From contig JAFVEW010000223.1 in the NCBI GenBank assembly GCA_017475805.1, positions 1-8,219 of the forward strand: 8,219 bases of DNA, given 5' to 3'. Origin of the DNA: Synergistaceae bacterium. GTDB taxonomy: Bacteria > Synergistota > Synergistia > Synergistales > Aminobacteriaceae. Shown piece by piece: positions 1 to 6,046 of the stretch. The notes beneath the pieces are model-generated. The model saw nothing but the letters and a program-made list of their open reading frames with translations, did no database searches and had not been told where the DNA came from. Within the stretch, counting starts at the first letter, position 1. Every line of letters starts with the position of its first letter. Position numbers and translations under genes: made by a program.

Positions 1-369
1 GCTCCGAACAAAGTCGAAACGGCAAAATATTTATCTGACCGATTGGGCGTTACGACCGTAATTAAAGAGCAGGAGAGCATTTCGTTTCAAGGCGGAACGG
101 GAATTTTTGCCAAAAAGAGTGTAACGAAGTCCCAGCAGGAAGTTCAGAGAGCCGTCTTAACGCCTGACGAAATTATGAGATTGCCCGGACCTGTTAAAGA
201 CGTGAATCAAAATATCGTAGAGCCAGGCGACATGTTGATTTTTTCGGCAGGATTCCCTCCGATTTACGGAAAACAGATTTTATATTTCCTCGACAAGATT
301 TTTTCAGAACGCTCAAAGATTGACGCTCCTGAGAAAAGCGATGTTATCAGGCTTGAATTGGCGGCTTAA
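1..369 (+). CDS. VirD4/TraG-family type IV coupling protein, C-terminal fragment (5' end outside window)
   Basis: This is the last 122 residues of a conjugative coupling protein, the membrane ATPase that passes the relaxosome to the type IV secretion channel. The frame is open to the window edge, so the gene starts further left and the TTG at 43 is not a real start. The recognisable part is the conserved family tail: a VLTPDEIMRLPGP segment, then EPGDMLIFSAGFPPIYGKQI, then ILYFLDKIFSERS and a closing APEKSD. The Walker motifs lie outside the window. The stop at 367-369 is 23 bp inside the 3' end of the convergent nuclease-like gene, and I see no terminator between them. A second, frameshifted copy of its final ~70 bp occurs at 1259-1329. 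Family assignment rests on recalled consensus and is fairly sure. Confidence 0.85.
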   Translation, partial: APNKVETAKYLSDRLGVTTVIKEQESISFQGGTGIFAKKSVTKSQQEVQRAVLTPDEIMRLPGPVKDVNQNIVEPGDMLIFSAGFPPIYGKQILYFLDKIFSERSKIDAPEKSDVIRLELAA

Positions 370-976
370 AATCGAATTTCTGTTTAAGATTTTCTGAATT
401 AACGAGGCATGAAACATTAACTTTTTTCGCGGAATAGCATGGCGTTAGAGGATAAAATCTTTGAGGAATATTTTTTTTGAAAATTGCGAGGATTCTTTTT
501 TGTGGACGTACCGATATGTCCCTGATATCTTCGCGGAGGGCAGTGTTGGGAATGTAATAATTATTTTCTTTTACAAATCCCATGCAGGCGTAAATATTTC
601 CTGCGACTTTTTCAGTGAAAAGCACGGACTTCGTAAAATCATAAGTTCCGACCATTTTGGCGCATGTCTGAATTTTCATAAGTTGCGGAAGTATGGATAA
701 TTTCATGTCCGTAGTGCCGTTATCGGCAAATGAAAAATCCGACGGGCTTAATTTTCCACGCAGACATCTTTCGTAAAAGTCAACGCTTCCGCCAACGCGC
801 TCCTCGAAAATTTTAACGCCTGTCAAATGTAAAAAATTTCTTGGAAGAAAAGAAGCCTCGAAAAATTCGGGGGATTTTTCCGCTCCAAAGATAAAAAGCA
901 GATTTTTATTTTCTAAATTTTCGTTATAAAGTTTTGCACATTCAGTAATAACCTTTATGGCGTTTTCTTTTTTCAT
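347..976 (-). CDS. PBECR4-type (Barnase-EndoU-ColicinE5/D-RelE-like) nuclease-fold protein
   Basis: The gene encodes a 209-residue soluble protein with no signal peptide or membrane segment. It resembles the PBECR4 family, predicted RNase-fold domains carried by phages and mobile elements. Motifs in order are FLPRNFLHLTGV (about 43-54, with H50), a GSVDFYERCLRGKLS segment (63-77), a KMVGTYDF segment (107-114), FTEKVAGNIYACMGF (120-134), YYIPNTALREDIRD (140-153) and KRILAIFKK (160-168). Length is near what I recall for the family. The ATG at 976 follows AAAGGAAA at 990-983 with good spacing. It is convergent with the coupling protein gene and overlaps it by 23 bp. The mRNA would carry a long structured leader (977 to about 1190). 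Whether it acts as toxin, effector or phage-defence nuclease is unknown, and no antitoxin partner is visible. Fold assignment is inference from remembered motifs. Confidence 0.7.
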   Translation of the reverse strand: MKKENAIKVITECAKLYNENLENKNLLFIFGAEKSPEFFEASFLPRNFLHLTGVKIFEERVGGSVDFYERCLRGKLSPSDFSFADNGTTDMKLSILPQLMKIQTCAKMVGTYDFTKSVLFTEKVAGNIYACMGFVKENNYYIPNTALREDIRDISVRPQKRILAIFKKNIPQRFYPLTPCYSAKKVNVSCLVNSENLKQKFDFKPPIQA

Positions 977-998
977 AAAAAATTTCCTTTCAAAATTC

Positions 999-1041
999 TA
1001 AAAGGGAGCGAACACACCTCAGCGTATCACGCTCCCTTTTA
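999..1041 (-). promoter_or_regulatory. 12-bp stem-loop in the PBECR4 leader, terminator/attenuator-like
   Basis: A perfect 12-bp inverted repeat (arms 999-1010 and 1030-1041, TAAAAGGGAGCG and its complement) encloses a 19-nt loop. Read on the minus strand the stem ends in CCCTTTTA and lies only 9 nt before the RBS of the nuclease-like gene. A competing 5-bp hairpin (AGCGT 1021-1025 with ACGCT 1029-1033) uses the same arm. It could be an attenuator, an insulator against read-through, or a translational control hairpin. The T tract is short (four), so termination is uncertain. Confidence 0.5.
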
Positions 1042-1047
1042 ATGGCT

Positions 1048-1175
1048 GATTTTTCTGCTGTCCGCCAGCGGTCGGCACATAAGTCCGACAGGAACACAGA
1101 TTTTTCAGTTGTCTGCCAACGACCGACACATAAGTTCGGCAAGTATTTCGGATTTTAGGTGTCAGCCCACCAACG
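1048..1175. repeat. Tandem imperfect 51-bp repeat (two copies and a degenerate third) with conserved stem-loops
   Basis: Copy 1 is 1048-1098 and copy 2 is 1099-1149, both opening with GATTTTTC. A degenerate third copy begins near 1151 and fades by about 1175. Each full copy carries the loop CACATAAGT (1076-1084 and 1127-1135) between complementary arms: GTCGG/CCGAC in copy 1 and CCGA/TCGG in copy 2. Two base pairs differ between copies with both partners changed, and the pairing is kept. An alternative outer pairing (1058-1062 with 1087-1091; 1109-1113 with 1138-1142) is also kept in both copies. The repeat lies in the upstream region of the nuclease-like gene. Confidence 0.65.
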
Positions 1176-1195
1176 AATTAAATTCATTAAAATAA

Positions 1196-1201
1196 ATTAT
1201 A
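1196..1201 (-). promoter_or_regulatory. Possible -10 (TATAAT) for the PBECR4 gene
   Basis: A perfect TATAAT on the minus strand lies 220 nt upstream of the nuclease-like gene. No convincing -35 hexamer sits at 16-18 bp. If it is used, the transcript leader would include the tandem stem-loop repeat and the 12-bp hairpin. The surrounding sequence is very AT-rich, so chance occurrence is possible. Confidence 0.3.
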
Positions 1202-1258
1202 TCTCATAAACTAAAAATATGTTTTTACAAAAATTCCGTATTCATCTTTTATCAGCAT

Positions 1259-1350
1259 ATTTTATATTTTCCCGACAAAATATTTTCAGAACGCTCGAAA
1301 TGACGCGCCTGAGAAAAGCGATGTTATTTATGAAAAAGCGGCGCAATTAA
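1259..1350 (+). pseudogene. Displaced remnant of the traG/virD4 3' end
   Basis: Positions 1259-1329 align with 277-347 of the coupling protein gene at roughly 88% identity: six or seven substitutions and a net 2-nt deletion. The weaker match continues to about 1350. In the coupling-protein frame the copy reads ILYFPDKIFSERSK and then hits a TGA at 1301-1303, so it is not functional. No start codon or RBS belongs to it. The rest of the gene is absent upstream of it. It is therefore a duplicated gene end, separated from the intact one by the nuclease cassette. Confidence 0.8.
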
Positions 1351-1371
1351 TGATAATAGTTTATAATTGAT

Positions 1372-1404
1372 TACGAGTTTTTAAGAACTCGTATGTGATA
1401 TAAT
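1372..1404 (+). promoter_or_regulatory. Promoter and palindromic operator of the Xre regulator
   Basis: An 8-bp perfect inverted repeat, TACGAGTT (1372-1379) and AACTCGTA (1386-1393) with a 6-nt spacer, abuts an extended -10 element TGATATAAT (1396-1404, hexamer 1399-1404). No good -35 is seen, as is usual for extended -10 promoters. A palindrome covering the -35 region of an Xre-type gene suggests autorepression. This promoter may also serve rep downstream. Confidence 0.55.
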
Positions 1405-1439
1405 TATCCAAATTAAATTTTGACAAAGAGGTGAAGAAC

Positions 1440-1724
1440 GTGGAATTGAAAGCTGGCTTCAAAATAGCGGTGCTTAATTGGAAAGACGTGTGTAAGACGG
1501 TCGAATTCTACCGACGTTCTTTGAATCTGTCTCAACGAGGGTTAGCAAGAATTTTAGGAGTTGAGTCAACTACAGTAGGTGTTTGGGAGAGAGGAATAAA
1601 AGAACCTAAAGCCTCAAATCTTGCGAAATTAGCGCAAGTTTTTGGGGTATCAGAAACTGATTTGCTACATCCCTCAGCAAAGGTTCTGAAAAAGATAGAT
1701 AAGATGAACGCAAAAGCACCTTAA
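1440..1724 (+). CDS. Xre/Cro-family helix-turn-helix transcriptional regulator
   Basis: The gene encodes a 94-residue DNA-binding protein of the HTH_3 type. The HTH core spans about residues 22-76: FYRRSLNLSQRGLARILGVE, then STTVGVWERG, then the typical EPKASNLAKLAQVFGVS segment. I start it at GTG 1440 rather than GTG 1431, because AGAGGTGA (1427-1434) is a near-perfect Shine-Dalgarno that would overlap the 1431 codon but is 5 nt from 1440. The short N-terminal extension (MELKAGFKIAVLNWKDVCKT) and the lysine-rich C-terminal tail show no domain. It lies 244 bp upstream of rep on the same strand and could share a transcript with it. The palindrome at 1372-1393 is its likely operator. It may control rep, but that is inference from position. 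Confidence 0.85.
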   Translation: MELKAGFKIAVLNWKDVCKTVEFYRRSLNLSQRGLARILGVESTTVGVWERGIKEPKASNLAKLAQVFGVSETDLLHPSAKVLKKIDKMNAKAP

Positions 1725-1848
1725 AAAAAAGCACCCAGTGCAGATTCGAGAGTCCAGCAAGGGTGCGTAACGATTCGCTGCTTGCATAATCCAACCTCCT
1801 ACCAAAGATTTTGGATTAAAGCAGACACATTTTTCCTAAATGTTCTGC
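1722..1848 (-). ncRNA. Candidate countertranscribed (antisense) RNA to the rep leader
   Basis: On the minus strand an extended -10, TGATATACT (1861-1853), would start transcription near 1848-1846. A terminator-like end follows: GCACCC (1766-1761), a 24-nt loop, GGGTGC (1736-1731) and eight Ts (1730-1723). The predicted RNA is about 125 nt and opens with a strong hairpin (the complement of 1818-1851). It lies wholly within the leader of rep on the other strand, the position used by copy-number control RNAs of many plasmids. It also contains TAGGAGG seven bases before an ATG (1787), so a coding or dual role is possible. Promoter and terminator are visible; function is inferred. Confidence 0.5.
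1723..1766 (-). terminator. Intrinsic terminator of the minus-strand RNA
   Basis: The stem GCACCC/GGGTGC (1761-1766 with 1731-1736) is followed on the minus strand by an uninterrupted run of eight Ts. A tighter GCAC-TGG-GTGC hairpin right against the T run could serve instead. There is no T run on the plus strand, so it should not stop transcripts heading into rep. Confidence 0.6.
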
Positions 1849-1851
1849 TTT
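1818..1851 (+). promoter_or_regulatory. Rep leader stem-loop I (antisense target)
   Basis: Arms AAAGCAGA (1818-1825) and TCTGCTTT (1844-1851) are extended by ACATTT (1827-1832) and AAATGT (1838-1843). This makes a 14-bp stem with one bulged C (1826) and the five-base loop TTCCT (1833-1837). The bases TTCCTAA (1833-1839) are the exact complement of TTAGGAA at 1925-1931 in the next stem-loop. The minus-strand RNA would carry the mirror hairpin, as expected for loop-loop recognition. Confidence 0.55.
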
Positions 1852-1908
1852 AAGTATATCACAAAATAAGCCTACGGAGTCGCTGTAAAAGATTATGTGA
1901 AGCAGAGA

Positions 1909-1957
1909 AAAAATTTTCAGTCCATTAGGAACGAAAAAATTTTTAATACAAAGGAGG
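1909..1957 (+). promoter_or_regulatory. Rep leader stem-loop II and rep ribosome binding site
   Basis: AAAAATTTT (1909-1917) can pair with AAAATTTTT (1936-1944), a 9-bp A/T stem. It exposes an 18-nt loop containing TTAGGAA (1925-1931), complementary to the loop of stem-loop I. The rep Shine-Dalgarno AAGGAGG (1951-1957) starts 7 nt after the stem. A separate CCTCCT at 1795-1800 in the same leader could pair with AGGAGG (1952-1957). Both suggest that translation of rep depends on leader folding. These are pairings seen by eye, with no energies computed. Confidence 0.45.
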
Positions 1958-1968
1958 CGAACAGACTG

Positions 1969-4900
1969 ATGGAACTTGAAAACAAAATCACGCAAACACA
2001 AGCACAGAACGGTTCTTCGTTCAGTGATGTGTCTGTTGTCCGTCAGTCCGAAAACGCCTCCGTGCAGGGCGGATTTATTTCCGTTGCCTATGTTATTTCT
2101 TGGAGCGAATTTAATAAGGAAACTTCCGAAGAAATCGGTTTTGAACAGGAAAAACGCGAATGGTGCGGATCGCTTTCAGAGCTTAAATCGAAATTAGAGG
2201 ATTTAAGGAAAAGCGCGGATTCTTGCGGTTGCAGTCTTTCAGATTGCCGCGTTTCGTTAGCGGAGTACGCCGAGCCTGAATTAAAATCTGAAAATATTTC
2301 AGAAATAAAATCATTATTCTTACGGATTTTTAATAACGGAAAATTTTATTTCAAAACGCAGGAAGAAGCGAAAGAGTTTTTTCTTGAACATTGCCATAGT
2401 AACGGAATCCCGACACCGAACGAAATTCAGTACGTTATAGACGGCTACTATATTAAATGGAATTTCGAGCAGGGATTTTCGGGAAGTGAAGTTTCGTTAT
2501 GGAAATTTATTCAGAAATTTTTGCATGGGATTTTTGTGAAATTAGGCTCGGACGCTTCAATCTGTCAGGACGCGACCGCAATGCTTTATGCGTCAGGATT
2601 CAGCACGGTATTCGACCCCTGCGAGAAGACTTCAATAATTTTCAGTAATGATGAGAACTATGCTTCGCCGATAGAATTTTTGTCAAAACTTCCGTTGAAT
2701 TTTTCAGAAATCGCGGACTATGAAAAGGCAAAAAAAATTGTCCCGTTATGTGCTAAAATTTACAAAGACAAAAGAAATTATAGCGAGAATCGAGACGTTG
2801 AAAAAATTATAGCACAGAACGAAGAAAAAAGAATAATAAAAGAGCCTGACGTTACGGAACGGGCGAAGTTATTTTCAGAGGCTTTTACAGACGCATTGAA
2901 AGATGAAAAATGCGTCGGCGAACAGTACCGATATTATCAGCATCGTGCGACAGGCGACCCGAAGAAATTTTATAAGTGGCTTGAAATAAATTCGGGCGAA
3001 AAAATTTTGCCGAACTTCGACCCTGAGAGTTACGGCTGGCTGTCTGCGGCAACGTATTATTCGCGTTTCAGACGTAAAAGCAACGTTGCTTCAATCGACT
3101 GCAACTTTTTAGTCATTAAATGGAAAGACTCCGAACTCAGATTTATTCCTGCTCAGGAACAGGGCAAAGAGCTTGTTTTGTCGCGCTGTCATGAGCTTGG
3201 ACTTCCAGAGCCGAAAATAGTTTCAACGCCTGACGGTCTTGAAATCAAATGGTTCTGGAACGACCGAATGTCAAAAATTTTATACGCGAACGACCCGTAT
3301 AATTCGAGATTTAATGACGGCTGGGACGCGGTTCAGAAAAAACTTTTTGAGAAGTTCTGGTATTTCGGAGCTGACGCGAAAAAAATCTGCGCGACAACGA
3401 TGTTCTCGATACCCGGCTCAAAGGACACGAGAAAGACTTTGAAGTCGGACGACAGAATAATCCGCGAAATTCACAATGGCGAAACCGTTGAATCTTACAG
3501 GAATATTCAACGCGCACTTGGACTCAAAGAAACTTTCGAGAACGAACAGCCCGAAGTTTTTGATGAAATTCTTGAGCAGAAATGGCAGAAATTCAGCGAG
3601 GAAAATTCCGAACTCGTAAAAGAATGGCTCGCTGACGTTTTGAAAATTCATCAGGCTGGGCAGAACTGGGTCTGCTTCGGCTTTATTGACGAACAGGGGA
3701 ATTGGAACAACCGCTGGGTTAAGGCATTCGAGATTCGTAAATTTTTAATGAATCTTGTCCGCAAGCCCGAATTTCATGACTGCGATTTTTACGTTTCGCA
3801 GGGAGAATTTTTTGACCGCAACGACAGGCATGTCGAAGATTTAGCCTCGATTAAAGCTGCCTTTGTTGACTTGGATTATAAAGTTCTTGTCGAATACAGA
3901 CCTAAAATTTCCGAAAATCCGACTCCCGAAAAATGGGAAGAACTCGTCAAAGCTCATTGCGAAAAATTCAAAATCCCGTTGCCGAACGACATGGTTTTTT
4001 CGGGCGGCGGCGTTCACGTTAAATGGATTTTTGAAGAAGTTGTTTCGAGGGCAGAACTTGAATTATGGCAGTATGCCCAAAAGTTATTGCTTGAGCAGTT
4101 CAAGACGCTTGGCGCAGACCCCCAAAGCTCAGACGGCGCAAGGGTTTTAAGGCTTGTCGGAACGCTCAACCACAAGGAAAATTCAATCGTCAAAGACAGG
4201 AACGTCAGGGTCATTGACCGCGAATTTTTCTCAAAAAATAAAATTTCATTTAGGGAATTTCTTGACGGCTTGGAAAAATCACAGCCCGAAAACGCCGACG
4301 ACTTTGACAAAGTTAAAGCCGACTGGCAGAGGACTTTGGCTCAGCTTTCAATTAGAGAAGCCGCCATGCTCCGTCCCGATTCTGAAATGAAAATTGATTT
4401 TGAATCGCCGGAGTTTAAGAGAGCCGATGAGTATTATTGGCTTGAAAACACTTTGCGCCACCATAAACTTCACGCGACTTATATCGCCGCTGAAATTTCG
4501 GGCGTAACGAAATGGATCGAAACTTATCAGCTTCATCAGACGCTGAGAATGCTTTACGGGACTCCGAATTTGAAGCTCTCGCTGTCAGAGCTGAAAAGTC
4601 CGGAACTCGCAGAGAAGAAAGAAGCCCTCGAATGGATTCCGTGCAATTACGTAGTTTTGTCGCGCTGTACGGGCGAAACTGTTGAAGAACAGAAAGAAAA
4701 TATTTTTGCCCGTTGCCATGAGTACAGGGGCAGAGGAATCCCCGAACCGAATCAGATAATTAAAATCGGGAAAACTTTGCTTGTTGAATGGACTTATCAG
4801 TCAGTCCTGATATATAAAGCGTTATCGAGATGGCAGATGGTGCAGGAATTTTTGTGCCGCCATTTTGAGGACTGGGGAGCGATGGACAATCCCGAATATC

Positions 4901-6006
4901 TGAAAGCTACGGCGTTGTTGCCAGTGCCGGGCTTCGTTTATGACGGCGAAACCGTGAGGCTCGAATACAGCGATTTAGGGAAGCTGTACACGTTCCACAG
5001 GCTTGCGAACGCTGTTTTGAATTTTTCACAGAAAGAAGTTGAAGAATACAGGAAACAGAAAGCCTCCGAAACGGCAAAACGCGAGGCAAAACGAAAAATT
5101 ACGCCGAAAGTTGCTGTATCTGAAAAAGCCATTGAAAAATTAAAGGCGAAAAATCCAGCCGCTAAATTCAAATTCGCTGATTGGAAGACGATGGCTTTAA
5201 TGCGCTACATGGACATAATAAAATTCCTTGACCTCCAAAGGGAAGCTGACGGCGAAATTCCGCAGAACACGAGGGAATTATGCTGTTTTTGGGCGTTAGT
5301 CTTTGCGCGTCAGGCAGGACTGTTAAAGACTTACGAAGAATTTAAGGCAAAAGCGGAGGAGCTTATAAAATTCTGCGGCATTGAGTTCATGAGCGAGTGT
5401 TTTGTAGCGACGCTCAAAAGCGCGTTCACGAAACATTATTCAGCAAAGACGGACACATTGATTTCCAAGCTCCGCATAACGCCCGAATATCAGAAGCAGA
5501 TGAAAGTCCTGTGTTACGGCATCCGTACTTCCGTCAAGAAACGTCAGCCCCGTGCAGAGTGGCTTGCCGAACATTCGCAGGAGCGTGAGAAGCCGTGGGA
5601 GAAAATGGGATTTTCCAGAGCGAAATATTTTAACTTGAAGAGGCTTGGAATGTTGCCCGAAATTGATAACATATTTGTTAAAAACTCTGGTCATCAATAT
5701 TTAGACTGGTCTAACAATATTATGAGCGCGCGCGCATTATTGTGTTTTCTTGTTCGTTATTTTGAATTGATGAGTTTTATTTTATCAAAGAAGTTGCGCG
5801 TTTTTGTTTTTTCGGCTTTTACTTTGAATTATTCCGCTCAGTCTTGGTTCTTGTCTTTACTTGGGTTTCTTTACTGTCGGGATTTTCGTATTCGTAATCT
5901 GATAACTTTGTTTTTCTTGAAGCGCAGGGTTATCCGACCTAAGAGAAAGAGGAAACGGCAGAGTGGTTGGAGGCTGGATGGCGGATTGATGAATCCGTGC
6001 ATGTGA
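1969..6006 (+). CDS. Large plasmid replication protein with four tandem AEP/RepB-like primase modules, one intact
   Basis: The protein is 1345 residues from ATG 1969, which follows AAGGAGG (1951-1957); an upstream GTG at 1897 lacks an RBS. It probably initiates or primes replication. Four similar modules lie at about 37-250, 299-520, 553-770 and 816-1028. Each has an [HC]xxxxxx[IL]PxP segment, a [KE]W 13-14 residues later, and a helix ending in Gx[DM]. The PxP prolines (150, 415, 672, 927) are 265, 257 and 255 apart. Only module 3 has the archaeo-eukaryotic primase set: VDLDY (D634, D636), SGGGVHVKW (H683) and D722 before RVLRLVGTLNHK. Other modules read RIF, VIK and VLS at DLD, and Y, E and L at the histidine. 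Residues ~1067-1231 form a helical domain closing with a KPWEKMGFSRAKYF helix-turn-helix. The last ~105 residues are hydrophobic and T-rich in codons and may be read-through of a lost stop. Confidence 0.8.
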   Translation: MELENKITQTQAQNGSSFSDVSVVRQSENASVQGGFISVAYVISWSEFNKETSEEIGFEQEKREWCGSLSELKSKLEDLRKSADSCGCSLSDCRVSLAEYAEPELKSENISEIKSLFLRIFNNGKFYFKTQEEAKEFFLEHCHSNGIPTPNEIQYVIDGYYIKWNFEQGFSGSEVSLWKFIQKFLHGIFVKLGSDASICQDATAMLYASGFSTVFDPCEKTSIIFSNDENYASPIEFLSKLPLNFSEIADYEKAKKIVPLCAKIYKDKRNYSENRDVEKIIAQNEEKRIIKEPDVTERAKLFSEAFTDALKDEKCVGEQYRYYQHRATGDPKKFYKWLEINSGEKILPNFDPESYGWLSAATYYSRFRRKSNVASIDCNFLVIKWKDSELRFIPAQEQGKELVLSRCHELGLPEPKIVSTPDGLEIKWFWNDRMSKILYANDPYNSRFNDGWDAVQKKLFEKFWYFGADAKKICATTMFSIPGSKDTRKTLKSDDRIIREIHNGETVESYRNIQRALGLKETFENEQPEVFDEILEQKWQKFSEENSELVKEWLADVLKIHQAGQNWVCFGFIDEQGNWNNRWVKAFEIRKFLMNLVRKPEFHDCDFYVSQGEFFDRNDRHVEDLASIKAAFVDLDYKVLVEYRPKISENPTPEKWEELVKAHCEKFKIPLPNDMVFSGGGVHVKWIFEEVVSRAELELWQYAQKLLLEQFKTLGADPQSSDGARVLRLVGTLNHKENSIVKDRNVRVIDREFFSKNKISFREFLDGLEKSQPENADDFDKVKADWQRTLAQLSIREAAMLRPDSEMKIDFESPEFKRADEYYWLENTLRHHKLHATYIAAEISGVTKWIETYQLHQTLRMLYGTPNLKLSLSELKSPELAEKKEALEWIPCNYVVLSRCTGETVEEQKENIFARCHEYRGRGIPEPNQIIKIGKTLLVEWTYQSVLIYKALSRWQMVQEFLCRHFEDWGAMDNPEYLKATALLPVPGFVYDGETVRLEYSDLGKLYTFHRLANAVLNFSQKEVEEYRKQKASETAKREAKRKITPKVAVSEKAIEKLKAKNPAAKFKFADWKTMALMRYMDIIKFLDLQREADGEIPQNTRELCCFWALVFARQAGLLKTYEEFKAKAEELIKFCGIEFMSECFVATLKSAFTKHYSAKTDTLISKLRITPEYQKQMKVLCYGIRTSVKKRQPRAEWLAEHSQEREKPWEKMGFSRAKYFNLKRLGMLPEIDNIFVKNSGHQYLDWSNNIMSARALLCFLVRYFELMSFILSKKLRVFVFSAFTLNYSAQSWFLSLLGFLYCRDFRIRNLITLFFLKRRVIRPKRKRKRQSGWRLDGGLMNPCM
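5663..5788. repeat. Cluster of palindromes inside the 3' tail of rep
   Basis: Within the last part of the rep reading frame are a TAACA/TGTTA inverted repeat near 5667-5680, a perfect TTAGAC-TG-GTCTAA palindrome (5701-5714) flanked by AATATT on both sides (5696-5701 and 5716-5721), an uninterrupted (GC)5 tract (5726-5735) and a TTGATGA/TTATCAA near-inverted repeat ending at 5788. This is unusual for coding DNA and fits an intergenic or origin-like stretch. No iteron series was found. Confidence 0.45.
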
Positions 6007-6017
6007 GTTTGCATGTT

Positions 6018-6046
6018 GGGGTTGTGTAGTTAGCCGCCCCGTTTTT
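6018..6046 (+). terminator. Possible rep terminator
   Basis: Twelve bases after the rep stop, GGGGTT (6018-6023) can pair with AGCC-G-CCC (6032-6039) with a bulged G and one G-T pair, followed by GTTTTT (6041-6046). The stem is short, so this is a weak call. Confidence 0.35.

Noticed and set aside
461..700. Plus-strand 79-codon reading frame opposite the nuclease-like gene
   Set aside because: Entirely antisense to the PBECR4 gene, with no RBS and no recognisable motif; treated as a shadow frame.
1404..1412. TTATCCAAA, one mismatch from a DnaA box
   Set aside because: Single occurrence inside the Xre leader with no neighbouring boxes or iterons; not enough to call an origin.
1897..1968. GTG at 1897 as the rep start, adding 24 residues
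   Set aside because: No Shine-Dalgarno before it, and the added residues are encoded by the A/T-rich leader stem; ATG 1969 has AAGGAGG upstream.
5819..5932. A charged 36-codon open stretch on the minus strand (KLSDYEYENPDSKET and so on)
   Set aside because: Looks protein-like in composition but has no start codon or RBS and lies opposite the rep tail; probably a complement effect of T-rich DNA.
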